Assembly: GCA_027943245.1 (NCBI GenBank)
Contig: JANDJZ010000849.1
Span: forward strand, 1-11,949
Direction: 5' to 3'
DNA: 11,949 nucleotides
From: Acanthamoeba sp. SK_2022b
Taxonomy: Eukaryota > Discosea > Longamoebia > Acanthamoebidae
Part shown: positions 1 through 7,334 of the stretch, one piece after another
Layout: each line of letters opens with the position of its first letter
How positions within the stretch are numbered: the first letter of the stretch is position 1
The notes under the pieces: generated by a model
Databases searched by the model: none
The model's input: only the letters and a program-made list of their open reading frames with translations
Told to the model about the DNA's origin: nothing
Made by a program: the position numbers and the translations under genes

Positions 1-300
1 TGGAAGATATTGAGTTATGTGTGTTTCTCATTGTACTTACCCAGATGATGAATTTGATGCACTGTCATCTATGTGTACAAAGGTGTATTAGGACTATGTA
101 TGAGCAGGATGACATCATGCCAAGGCTGTGCATGTGCCTGGACACAGACAACAGGCTTGGGAGTAAAGCTTGAATTGGCAAGGCTGTGTTGTCACCCAGT
201 GCCCATGGATGGGATTACAACATTAAGGCAATGCTGGTGAACATGGCAGCTGTCTACCCAAATGCTGCTGCTGCTTGCACACAGAACTTAATGGCTCTGC
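1..300. other. No recognisable gene
   Basis: I see no convincing reading frame, RNA gene or repeat here. The sequence is rich in CATG and TGCATG words, like the diverged repeats that follow at 301-685, so it may be an older part of the same repeat family. Confidence 0.4.
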
Positions 301-685
301 ACTTTCATCATCTCCTTCACCACAGTGGTCCTGTATGAGCATGTGATGTTGGCCTTCTTGCAAAGCAAGAGCATGTGCATACTTTGTGATAGTGTGCAAG
401 CCAAAATGGCACCATGCTCACCCTAACACATGCCCAAACGCTGACAACATAGAGGTGTTATTGGGAAAGAGGTGTGAGCATTGCATACGCATACATAATG
501 GCATAGCAAGCATAAATGTCATGAAGACCTCCAACATCACATGCCCACACTTGACCAAATTGCAGGCTTTTTTGTGGTGAAGGAGGTGCATGAGCATTGC
601 ATACACACATGCAATGGCAGAGCAGAGAGAAATGGCAAGAAGACCATCGACATCACATGCTCACACATGACCAGATGGCAGACAC
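301..685. repeat. Diverged direct and inverted ~100-bp repeats
   Basis: Two direct copies lie at about 468-567 and 583-685. Both contain GAGCATTGCATAC, then AATGGCA, then ACATCACATGC, in the same order and spacing, at roughly 80% identity by eye. A third, partial copy at about 301-364 is in the opposite orientation: CTCCTTCACCACA and GCATGTGATGTTGG there match the reverse complement of about 520-598. The minus strand of the direct copies stays open and gives similar peptides around CGHVM and CEHVM, so they could be old coding repeats, but nothing matches a family I know. Confidence 0.55.
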
Positions 686-689
686 CAGA

Positions 690-1096
690 TCAACAGTTTG
701 AATTTTGAAGCGCAATGCTTTGAACAGAGTGTTCAGAAAAAGATCTTTTTCATGACCCTAAGGCAACTCTATTCTTGGCATTCAAAATGTTGTAGCAATA
801 AAACAGTACCCATAAGAAAGTGTTGGAGCCACTCCAAAAGGATAGAGTGCATTGTTTGATGCCAGTTTCACCCATGCATATGCACACACTCATGTACACA
901 TTCCCACGGCCACACCAACCTTGGGTGGTGTAGAAGCACCATCTCAAGAAGTCTATTGCCATGATCACCACCTCCATGTACTGGCGCGCATTGCACATGC
1001 AACAAATCACGAGCCAAAAGGGCCCCGACCACCTCACCGTCAGTCCATGACCAATCGACACACGAACGACACAGGAGAGAAAGGAGCAAAGATAGC
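690..1096. other. No recognisable gene
   Basis: There are open frames on both strands (for example 852 onward on plus and 1142-750 on minus). They run into the GA array or overlap each other, have no recognisable domain and no supporting splice context. I see nothing I can name. Confidence 0.35.
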
Positions 1097-1545
1097 AAAA
1101 GAGAGAGAGAGAGAGAGAGGAGGTTCTGCTTCTCCGACCCACTCAGGGAGAGAGAGGGAGAGGGAGAGGGAGAGGGAGAGAGCGAGAGAGCGAGAGAGCG
1201 AGAGGAGAGGGAGAGCGAGAGCAAGCGAGAGCGAGAGGAAGCGAGAGCGAGAGGGAGCGAGAGCGAGAGGAAGAGCAAGAGGGAGAGCAAGAGGGAGAGC
1301 GAGAGGGGGAGGGAGAGGGAGAGCGAGAGGGAGAGCGAGAGAGAAAGAGTGAGAGCGAGAGGGAGGGAGAGGGAGAGGGAGAGGGAGAGAGAGAGAGATG
1401 GAGGGAGAGTGAGAGGGAGAGCGAGAGGGAGAGCGAGAGGGAGAGCGAGAGGGAGAGCGAGAGGGAGAGCGAGAGGGAGAGCGAGAGGGAGAGCGAGAGG
1501 GAGAGCGAGAGGGAGAGCGAGAGCGAGAGCGAGCGAGAGCAAGAG
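1097..1545. repeat. GA-rich microsatellite with a perfect 12-mer array
   Basis: About 450 bp are almost pure purine on the plus strand. It starts as (GA)n near 1099-1118, is interrupted by a unique stretch at about 1121-1144, and continues as mixed GAGAGG and GAGAGC units. The cleanest part, 1411-1518, is nine perfect copies of the 12-mer GAGAGGGAGAGC. The long frames through it, giving Arg-Glu, Arg-Gly-Arg-Ala or, antisense, Ser-Arg-Ser-Pro and Leu-Ala-Leu-Pro repeats, follow from the repeat composition and are not evidence of a protein. Such a purine tract could favour triplex (H-DNA) formation or replication slippage. Confidence 0.95.
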
Positions 1546-1791
1546 ACCGCACTACCTCTTCACTGAGGTGATGCTGGGCGAGGAAGCCCAGGAAGCGCGG
1601 GTGGCTCAACAGCGCGTTGGTGTACGCGTTTGATCTGCGTGCCCCGCCCCCAACGCTCCGCGCCGGTGAGATGGAGAAGAGGCGGGGATCGATGCAACAA
1701 CCAACCAACAACCAACCAACCAACGACTGCACCTGCTGATGAAGTTACCGAACACCCGCAGGAGGGGCAGCAGCAGCACGGGTCGGGGAAG
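1546..1791. other. Mixed GC-rich sequence with a CCAA-type tract
   Basis: A short (CCAA)n-like tract lies at about 1695-1724. Frames are open on both strands because of GC content, for example the minus-strand frame 1820-1560, but none shows a known domain. Confidence 0.4.
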
Positions 1792-1825
1792 CTATCGTCT
1801 GCGTCAAGCAAATCCGCCAAAAAGA
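1792..1825 (-). repeat. 34-bp element, inverted partner of 4583-4616
   Basis: The reverse complement matches 4583-4616 with 32 of 34 bases identical; both differences are C/T or G/A transitions. Read on minus, it encodes ADLLDADDSF; the partner read on plus encodes VDLLDADNSF. The opposite-strand readings are also similar (KLSSASSKSAKKTF here against KLLSASSKSTKKISF), so the conserved strand is undecided. It is probably the surviving core of a dispersed repeat. Confidence 0.6.
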
Positions 1826-2094
1826 CATTTCTGAGACGCGTGCGAGAAACGCATTAACCAATACTTACACTACTAACTGGCCCAATCAGGGAAGAGCGCA
1901 CGCCCGGAGAAAACCTGTGTGGTCTGCTTTCCCGGTCTTCGCGCCCTTTGGGTTGGTGCAAATCCTTTAATCCAATTGAAAGATGTACACCAGCCATGCT
2001 CACAGCAGGATCAAGCAGTCAATGCTGTCGCCTCTAACCAGCCAAGCCCCAGGGGAAGTGGTCTTAGTGATCATGGTGGTGGTCATGGTTGTTG

Positions 2095-2331
2095 TCAAGG
2101 CCCAAGGGGGGTGCTTTGGAGTTCATCTTCATCCTCAGTAAGATCTGTCACTGATAAACAATTAGTGAGTGAGATCACTGTGGTGGAGAGTGTACCTTCA
2201 CAAGTGTTGGGGGGAGCAAATTGCTGTTTCATCTCCTCTCTCAGCCACCTGAAATTGCACTGCAGTTGATTGTTGTCATACATTGTGACATGTGAGGTGA
2301 GCAGCAAGTCAATCTCTCTAGTGGGTAGCAC
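2095..2331 (-). CDS. Unidentified minus-strand reading frame, possibly part of the 2437-3146 pseudogene
   Basis: The frame encodes about 78 residues. It starts at a methionine followed by LPTREIDLLLT, runs through FRWLREEMKQQF in the middle and ends with an acidic stretch, LTEDEDELQ. I do not recognise it. It is on the same strand as the decayed coding region at 2437-3146 and just downstream of it, so it may be a further exon or the tail of the same gene. The plus strand also has an open frame (1919-2269), but that lacks the charged, protein-like composition. There is no splice site strong enough to fix its ends. Confidence 0.25.
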   Translation of the reverse strand: MLPTREIDLLLTSHVTMYDNNQLQCNFRWLREEMKQQFAPPNTCEGTLSTTVISLTNCLSVTDLTEDEDELQSTPLGP

Positions 2332-2436
2332 TTGTCAGTGAAGGTGGAGTAGAAGCAAAGGGAAGAGTGTGTACTGATTTTAGTGTTTGTTCTCTTGCTT
2401 GTGCGGTTAGAGTTGTTCATTGGAGAGGGCAGAAAG

Positions 2437-3146
2437 TTAAGGCTGCTGAGGTGAGGCGGTTTTCACCGCCCTAGCTTGGAGCACATGGGTGAAGTGAGAA
2501 GGTGGTGGGGAGTAGTATGGTTGTGGTGTGAGATGAATCATCCCCTTCAACTCCTCCTTGAGGTCCTGCACGACTGTGAGTCTTCATGTACATGGGGTTT
2601 TGGTCCTCCTGTTCCTGCTGTAGGATGCTGAGGTGCTTCTCCACAGCAGCATGTTAGTTGGCAAGCTCTTCTGATTCACTCTGGAGGTTGACAACTGTGT
2701 GGATGTATGTCTTGTTGGCCAGATCTTTGCTGACGTGCTTTTGAAGGTATTCAGGTAGGACATCTTGAGTGCAAGCTCATCTTTCTTTTGCCTTTTAGCA
2801 TCCGCCTCCTTGTGCTTGCCGTTGAGCTTGTGTTTGGTTGTGACTTGGTGTGCTTGCTGTTTCTGCTGCTGGAGTGCCATGTACTCTTCAGTGTGGGCTA
2901 TGTGATGGTGGCCTTCAGTTTGAGCTGCTCAACTTGCTGATCCTTGGTGAAGGTCTTCCACACAAAGGTGCTTTTGTTAAACTGAACACAAGCACTCATG
3001 TGGGCATAGAGCATGCCATAGCTTTTGATCTCTGAGAGAGTAGGCTGTGTATCATGGTCAGTGTTGTCAGTGCTGGGCATAAACATTATGCTTGCCCTGT
3101 GTACAACCAACTGCTCTTTGCCTCCTCTCAACACCTCATTGGCCAT
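2437..3146 (-). pseudogene. Decayed minus-strand gene for a charged, coiled-coil-like protein
   Basis: Four successive blocks read in minus-strand order but need frame changes between them. Block 1 (3146-2898) begins MANEVLRGGKEQL and contains FVWKTFTKDQQVEQLKL. Block 2 (2880 to about 2765) contains EYMALQQQKQQAHQ and a Lys-rich run ending KKDELAL. Block 3 (about 2766-2590) contains EYLQKHVSKDLANKTYIHTV and HLSILQQEQEDQ, with one in-frame stop after EELAN. Block 4 (2574-2437) begins VVQDLKEELKGM, turns proline- and tyrosine-rich, and ends at a TAA. Glu, Lys and Gln spacing in blocks 2 to 4 suggests coiled coil. I do not recognise the family. Continuity across blocks in one direction, with frameshifts and one stop, is the signature of a pseudogene; undetected introns are the alternative. 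The region around 2332-2436 is unassigned. Confidence 0.45.
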
Positions 3147-3460
3147 TAAAGTATTAGTTGAATTAATTCAGCCCCCTCAATTTGGCAGGAATGCTGGGTT
3201 TCTGTTGCCAACTCGATTCACAATCACAACTACAGCCAGCCCACATCATACACTGTACACTGCCAATCTTATTGCATTTTATGTGTATGAGTATTAATGA
3301 AGTTGTTTTCTAATTAGATGCCTTGTCGAACAATAATGTCACAACCTTGACATCTGTAAAATCCAAGCAAAGAAGAGGTGACCTACCTCCTACTTATATA
3401 ATGTATCTCAAATGGCATTAGGCTTGTTGCCATGTGAGGTTGGGCTGACCTTCCATGTCA
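3147..3460. other. AT-rich DNA without a recognisable gene
   Basis: This stretch is AT-leaning and contains short A/T runs. A plus-strand frame (3025-3297) reaches into it, but it overlaps the minus-strand pseudogene and has no known motif. A peptide-like stretch EVGLTFHVKQ at about 3436-3465 lies in a different frame, directly before the protease-like motif at 3461. Confidence 0.35.
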
Positions 3461-3526
3461 AGCAAAATGTTGCTTGATACTGGCGCAAGAAACTCCTTGA
3501 TCCAACCTTCCATAATGGCCCATGGG
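3461..3526 (+). pseudogene. Possible retropepsin active-site remnant of an LTR retrotransposon
   Basis: The frame encodes LLDTGARNSLI. The pattern hydrophobic-hydrophobic-Asp-Thr-Gly-Ala, then Ser-Leu-Ile, is typical of the catalytic loop of retroviral-type aspartic proteases in LTR retrotransposons; the Asp codon is at 3476-3478. A preceding stretch in another frame, ending FHVKQ, could be its upstream beta strand with a one-base frameshift. Only about 22 codons remain before a run of ten G at 3524-3533, and there is no reverse transcriptase, integrase or LTR nearby. A chance match is possible. Confidence 0.3.
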
Positions 3527-3578
3527 GGGGGGGTTTGGTATGCTAATTTGATATGATTTTTTCAATAATTTTTATTGA

Positions 3579-4404
3579 TTGCATTTTCTGTTCAGATGGT
3601 TGAAGTTTGGAGAGGAAATGGATGAAGCCATACAGTGGCTGCTGTGGTTTAATGTCTGTCTTCATCCAGACTTTGATCTGCAGCAACACACTGACTTGCG
3701 CAATAGAGCTGGTGCAGATGTCAGTAAATTGTTTGTTGCTCACATTTTCCACAGCTGGCGGTGGTCATGGAAATAGCTGGCAACACAACAGATCCAGAAG
3801 TACACAGCAGCAAACATTGAGTACTATGCCCAGTGGGTGGTACTGGTACCTACGTTCCCCTTCTACCACCTCAAATTTTGCAATGAAGCCCATTTCATCT
3901 CATGCAACCTTTACCACAACCAAGCCATTGGCCCCCATGGAGCTGATCTCTACCTCATCAATGGCCAGCAACTCAACAACAGCTTTTCTCTCACTCTTCT
4001 CCTCAACCTCTCCAACACCCACACTCCCTTTCACTTCCATCTTTGAACAAACTTTAACATGGAACTCAATTTTCTTGCCTTTGTCATCTCCTTGATTGAG
4101 CATGGCCGCCTGCAACAAGGCGACTTCTTCATTGTGGATAACACAACCATTCACTCTGGCAACAAGACCTGGGACCTGCTTCTCCTCCTGGCCACCTACC
4201 CAATCAATATCATCTTCCACCCAAAATATTCACTGGAGCTCAACCCTCATTAATTAGTCTTCACATACCTTCATTTGCAATATCCACAACACCACCACAC
4301 CTGTCTCCACTCTACTCTTTTGTGCACTTGCTCACATTCACTATGCAGATATCATTTCATTCTACCAAGAATGTGTGCACATACAAGATTGTATAATCTC
4401 ATAA
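3579..4404 (+). pseudogene. Decayed IS630/Tc1-mariner-type DDE transposase
   Basis: Frame 3 can be followed from 3579 to about 4285. It is interrupted by stops at 3774-3776, 4044-4046 and 4251-4253, and coding similarity then shifts to frame 1 (about 4300-4404). The N-terminal part looks like a helix-turn-helix region (ADVSKLFVAHIFHSW). The middle has the first catalytic-motif region as NEAHF, where the family normally has Asp-Glu. The second motif, FFIVDNTTIH, keeps its Asp (4137-4139). The third region, PKYSLELNPH, then meets a stop where the family has Pro-Glu-Leu-Asn-Pro-Ile-Glu. The C-terminal helix, FYQECVH, is in the shifted frame. First and third catalytic residues are therefore lost, so the element cannot make an active enzyme. 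I found no convincing terminal inverted repeats. CTGTTCAG at 3589-3596 could be a splice acceptor, implying an upstream exon. Confidence 0.8.
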
Positions 4405-4521
4405 ACAAATTCATGCCAATTCTTCTCTGCATCAGGACCACAGCCTGTGAGGAGTGCCCACCAGTCAGCTAGCAATTGGTGGCATGTTTCTGGAAAGTAC
4501 TCAAGTGGGAGTTTTTGATCC
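4405..4521. other. No recognisable feature
   Basis: This short stretch lies between the transposase remnant and the next reading frame. It may contain the missing right end of the transposon, but no matching inverted repeat is visible. Confidence 0.3.
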
Positions 4522-4767
4522 ATGAAATCTCAGTCGTTTTGGTGCCATGTCACAAAGTGGCCTAAAGCCCCCACAAAACTTATCTTTTTGGTGGATTTGC
4601 TTGACGCAGACAATAGTTTTGTACAATCCTGTTGGAGAGAAAAACTTGCCTGCACCCAAAAATTGGTGGAGGGGGCTGAGGATAGGAGTGACATTGTGCA
4701 CTTGATTGCAGAGGAGTGCACAGAGCTGCCAACATACAGCTTCTGCTGGGCTGTGCAAGAAGTGTGA
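4522..4767 (+). CDS. Unidentified reading frame containing a VDLLDADNSF motif
   Basis: The frame gives about 81 residues: a Trp/Lys-rich start (FWCHVTKWPKAPTKL), then FLVDLLDADNSF, then an acidic, helical-looking stretch (KLVEGAEDRSDIVHLIAEE), and a stop after VQEV. I do not recognise the family. The DLLDAD segment lies in the 34-bp element also present in reverse orientation at 1792-1825, so part of it is repetitive. The minus strand is also open over 4865-4530 and 4758-4501, and antisense KLLSASSKSTKKISF is likewise conserved with the other copy, so the coding strand is uncertain. No promoter or splice site settles it. Confidence 0.25.
   Translation: MKSQSFWCHVTKWPKAPTKLIFLVDLLDADNSFVQSCWREKLACTQKLVEGAEDRSDIVHLIAEECTELPTYSFCWAVQEV
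4583..4616 (+). repeat. 34-bp element, inverted partner of 1792-1825
   Basis: This is the second copy of the dispersed element, 94% identical to the reverse complement of 1792-1825. Similarity falls off quickly on both sides. Confidence 0.6.
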
Positions 4768-5282
4768 GGTACCTCAAGAGCCACTTGACCACACAGATGT
4801 GGGTTCTCAGCATGGCTTATATTGATTTTAAGATTTAGTTCCACAATATTGGTCCCATTTGGCAAAGATAAATTTACTTTTGGTCAACAATGCTAGCATG
4901 TGCTAATGTGCTCTTAGTTTCACCACACTGAATGCTGTGGGAGGACCACCCAAAAGATTGAAACAGTCATTTGAAGGAAAATCTATCTATTTTTCTTCAT
5001 ATGCAAAAGAATATGTCAACTTATAAATTCAGCATAATCTGTGTTATAATTCATATTGTGGCTGTTTCACCATGTTAGAATTCATCTATTTTTTTTCAAA
5101 CTCAGTGCAGGTTGTGTCCTTTCTTTTTGGAGTGACCATCTATCGTAATAATAAGTGCTGGGGGGAGCTGTGTCTTCCAGGGCCATATCACTGGTAAGTC
5201 TCATATCTGGTCTGTGTGTGGTGGTCTTGTTGGGAGTAGGTGGGCAGTTGGGGGTTTGTTGTGGAGCCCATTTACCCCCTAA
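4768..5282. other. AT-rich spacer; one weak minus-strand frame
   Basis: The sequence is AT-rich from about 4800 to 5100 with no recognisable gene. A minus-strand frame (5285-5082) is rich in Pro and Thr and stays open into the left end of duplicated copy 1; I cannot identify it. A GGTAAGTC donor-like site lies at about 5191-5198 on plus, without an exon I can support. Confidence 0.3.
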
Positions 5283-5697
5283 CAAGCCAACACCACAGCA
5301 AAGTTTCAGTACAACAAACCCTACCCAACCAATCCTCCTGTACTAGTCATTGATTTCAAAACCTTACCTAGCCTTGTATTCAGCTGTACCACAAGTACCC
5401 TCATGCCTCAATGATCTCTACAATCAGCTACACAACCACAACCCAAATTGAAGATATTCCTGCTTATCCTGCAGGTGTATCCACCTTATCACCAATACCT
5501 GCCCCCTTAGCTTTAGCTGGTGCTGCCATGCCCCTTGTTTCTGTGCCTGTTTTTGCAAAGCATGATACCACCCCAGAATGTTAGGAACAACAGAAAGCAG
5601 AAACTTGGAGATGCCCATGCGACATTGCTTGCCTCCTTTACTTTTCTTGCCGTTGATAATTAACAACGATCGATTGTTCGCTCATGCCTGCATGTAG

Positions 5698-5860
5698 GGA
5701 TCTGGTGGACCGGTTCAAGTACGCACTGGTGTGGGGCGCGTCGGCCAAGCACACGCCACAGAGGGTAGGCCTCAAGCACAGGCTCCTTGATGAGGACGTG
5801 ATCTACCTCTCCAAGAATCCAAGAAGTAAATCGAGCAATACCTACGCGTGTCGTTTATGA
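5698..5860 (+). CDS. DRG2: C-terminal exon of a DRG2-type GTP-binding protein (TGS domain)
   Basis: DRG proteins are conserved cytoplasmic GTPases that bind partner DFRP proteins and act on translation and ribosomes; their C-terminus is a TGS domain. This exon encodes [13 protein letters not shown], then [34 protein letters not shown] and the DEDV turn are hallmark positions of the DRG TGS domain, and PQRVGL resembles DRG2 more than DRG1. About 41 family-like codons follow a splice acceptor-like TGCATGTAG ending at 5697. The exon then runs SKNPRSKSS and stops at TGA 5858-5860, where the family normally ends with a short Lys-rich tail, so the last residues are atypical. Third positions are nearly all C or G and there are no stops or frameshifts. 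The rest of the gene (G1 to G5 motifs) is absent from the window. Either it is the last exon of a gene with very long introns, or a captured fragment; its position inside a block unique to copy 1 favours capture. Confidence 0.8.
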
Positions 5861-5992
5861 GAATCCCCTCCACGCATAGCTGCGCCAGAACATAACACGC
5901 TGAGGACTTTGAGTTGCCCAACTCGTGCACACTCTTTACTTTTGAAGACTTGTGTGGGTTGGTTACCTCCCCCAAAAAACCAAACGGCTTAC

Positions 5993-6266
5993 CTGACAGA
6001 CGCCTGGGAGTTGTGTGTACCCTTGCTTTTTGGTATACCACAGGAGACAGGTGCAGAAGTGAATCTTGCTTCAAGAGGCTGCTTGTATCCCATGCAGATG
6101 CTTGCGTTGAAGTTGAGCCAGCTCATAGTTCTGTAGTCAGTTTTGGCACCCAAAGTATCGGTGGATTCAAACCACAGCAGTAGCACAACCAGCAATGGCT
6201 TCGTCCAGCGCCTCATTCAGAATGGTAGAGCACCTCGTAGTGAGGAGGTGAGGGTGAGCCCTGGTT
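5993..6266 (-). pseudogene. Copy 1 version of exons A and B, with broken splice sites
   Basis: This is the counterpart of 8990-9275. It keeps NEALDEAIAGC, but a one-base insertion precedes that segment and a stop follows shortly after. The position equivalent to the exon A donor reads AT instead of GT (6126-6125), and the acceptor before exon B reads GG instead of AG (6039-6038). The exon B donor, GTCAG followed by GTAAG (5992-5988), is kept. This copy looks decayed and unable to splice as copy 2 could. The protein family is unknown. Confidence 0.45.
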
Positions 6267-6336
6267 GCGCGGCCTGCTGGGTTTGCTGGACGTTGCCTCA
6301 TTCAGAATGGTAGAGCACCTCGTAGTGAGGAGGTGA
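6210..6336. repeat. Local tandem duplication inside copy 1
   Basis: A 42-bp segment beginning GCCTCATTCAGAATGG occurs at 6210-6251 and again, identically, at 6295-6336, an 85-bp offset. The intervening GCGCGGCCTGCTGGGT stretch at about 6268-6294 is a further copy of sequence at about 6427-6456, which is single in copy 2 (about 9409-9437). Copy 1 was therefore rearranged locally after the two units separated. Confidence 0.85.
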
Positions 6337-6628
6337 CCTGAGCGCGCTCAACCTGTCTTCTTCCGAACAGAAGTCGTGTTGTTTTTGGTCTTCGGCCAGG
6401 ACTGGGTTTGAGGTGAGGACCGCCCTTGCGCGGCCTGCTGGGTCCGCTGGATGTTGCTACTGAGGTTTCTGAAGCTGTGATCAAACCTTCTGGGTCTAAA
6501 AAGGCGGAGGAACCAAAAAGGTGAATCTCCGCTCCACATTTAGAGCGGTGGATCGCTCTTTCTGACCAGGGCGACCTAAGCCCAGAGATGGGGACCAGGA
6601 AACCCTCCTTGGTTGACTTTTGCCGCGG
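6302..6628 (-). CDS. Exon-like frame E, copy 1, unidentified protein
   Basis: The frame is open for 108 codons from just after a TAA (6631-6629) to a TAG/TGA-type stop at 6304-6302. There is no obvious start, so it is treated as an internal exon. Readable segments are KEGFLVPISGLRSPW, KCGAEIHLFGSSAF, LITASETSVATSSGPSRPRK and KPSPGRRPKTTRLL. It becomes basic toward the C-terminus, with SGPSRPRK and RPKTTR clusters that would suit a nuclear or nucleic-acid-associated protein; that is inference only. The same frame in copy 2 (9522-9298) carries two insertions of 30 and 15 bases that keep the frame, the best evidence that it was translated. Copy 1 reads on through LLFGRRQVERAQ where copy 2 has a stop. 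I recognise no domain. Confidence 0.45.
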   Translation of the reverse strand, partial: PRQKSTKEGFLVPISGLRSPWSERAIHRSKCGAEIHLFGSSAFLDPEGLITASETSVATSSGPSRPRKGGPHLKPSPGRRPKTTRLLFGRRQVERAQVTSSLRGALPF

Positions 6629-6876
6629 TTAATTTCTCTTTCCTTCCTGAACTCGCTGGAAGTTGTTGAACACCGCTCTACTCCAGAAAAGAGAGAACGC
6701 GGTGTCTTCCATCTGGAGATTTGGGGAAAGCACGTCTTGTCAGCTGTTGCTTTGGCCCGGGGCTGCGTGCCATGTCTGCGTGGAACAATCAATTGGGAAT
6801 ACTCTTATTGGCACGCTCTACATCCCACCTTCATCACCATCATGTCTTTGTGCTGTGCGGGGACAGCTTCCTCTTC
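6579..6876. other. Highly conserved core of the duplicated unit, copy 1
   Basis: Compared with 9549-9835, the core has four substitutions in 286 aligned bases plus one 11-bp deletion in copy 2 (after 6789). Flanking parts of the same duplication differ far more. On plus, the frame from 6620 (MPRLISLSFLNSLEVVEH) is open in both copies; on minus, a frame with RHGTQPRAKATADK and one with AVPAQHKDMM are open in both. Both strands being open at such identity says little about which is coding. An exon, a promoter/5' region or a recent gene-conversion tract would all fit. Confidence 0.6.
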
Positions 6877-7013
6877 GGCCGCCTCTTCTGCTTCTGCTTC
6901 TGCTGCTGCAGCGGCCTGGCAACGTCTTCAGGCTCATTCCTCTTTGCCCTGGCCGTCCTCCTCCTGAGGCGAGACTGCGCCCCCCACATACACAACACAC
7001 ACGTACACAGTCA

Positions 7014-7169
<156 letters not shown>

Positions 7170-7204
7170 CGTTGTGGTCGTTGCGTTGTGGTCGTGGTCA
7201 TGCA

Positions 7205-7316
7205 CGGGGGAGGGGAGGTACCGATGGAGAGGTGCCGGTAGCCCAGGTGCAGGGTGTAGCGGGTGACCTCGGCGTTGGCCAGCACGAACCGCCAAACAAT
7301 ATGGAGTCGCGCAGGC
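7205..7316 (-). CDS. Exon-like block C, copy 1
   Basis: The minus strand reads FVLANAEVTRYTLHLGYRHL with almost every third position C or G, and the copy 2 counterpart keeps the same frame. The block begins after an acceptor-like TCGCAG (7320-7317 side) and could end at a GTACCT donor-like site just before the hexanucleotide array. Copy 1 lacks about 20 bases present in copy 2 between the LRD segment and FVL, so its 5' half is out of frame. I do not recognise the protein. Confidence 0.4.
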
Positions 7317-7334
7317 CTGCGATCGAGCCGCCAC

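Noticed and set aside
852..1352. Plus-strand frame ending in Arg-Glu and Arg-Gly-Arg-Ala repeats
   Set aside because: The same simple repeat read in another frame; the non-repetitive part has no recognisable domain.
1040..1732. Minus-strand frame with long Ser-Arg-Ser-Pro repeats resembling an SR splicing factor
   Set aside because: The repeat is dictated by the GA-rich microsatellite; there is no RRM domain, and every frame of the array is open.
2455..2470. GGCGGT-TTTC-ACCGCC hairpin as a terminator or regulatory stem
   Set aside because: It falls inside the readable end of the minus-strand pseudogene (Val-Lys-Thr-Ala codons); the 6-bp stem is probably incidental.
3579..4404. Plus-strand frame 3607-4095, longer than the pieces of the transposase frame
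   Set aside because: It is a shadow frame; the recognisable transposase motifs are in frame 3 despite the stops there.
5772..6074. Minus-strand 100-codon frame overlapping the DRG2 exon
   Set aside because: It spans the boundary between the copy 1-specific insertion and the duplicated unit and has no domain; the plus-strand DRG2 reading explains the left part.
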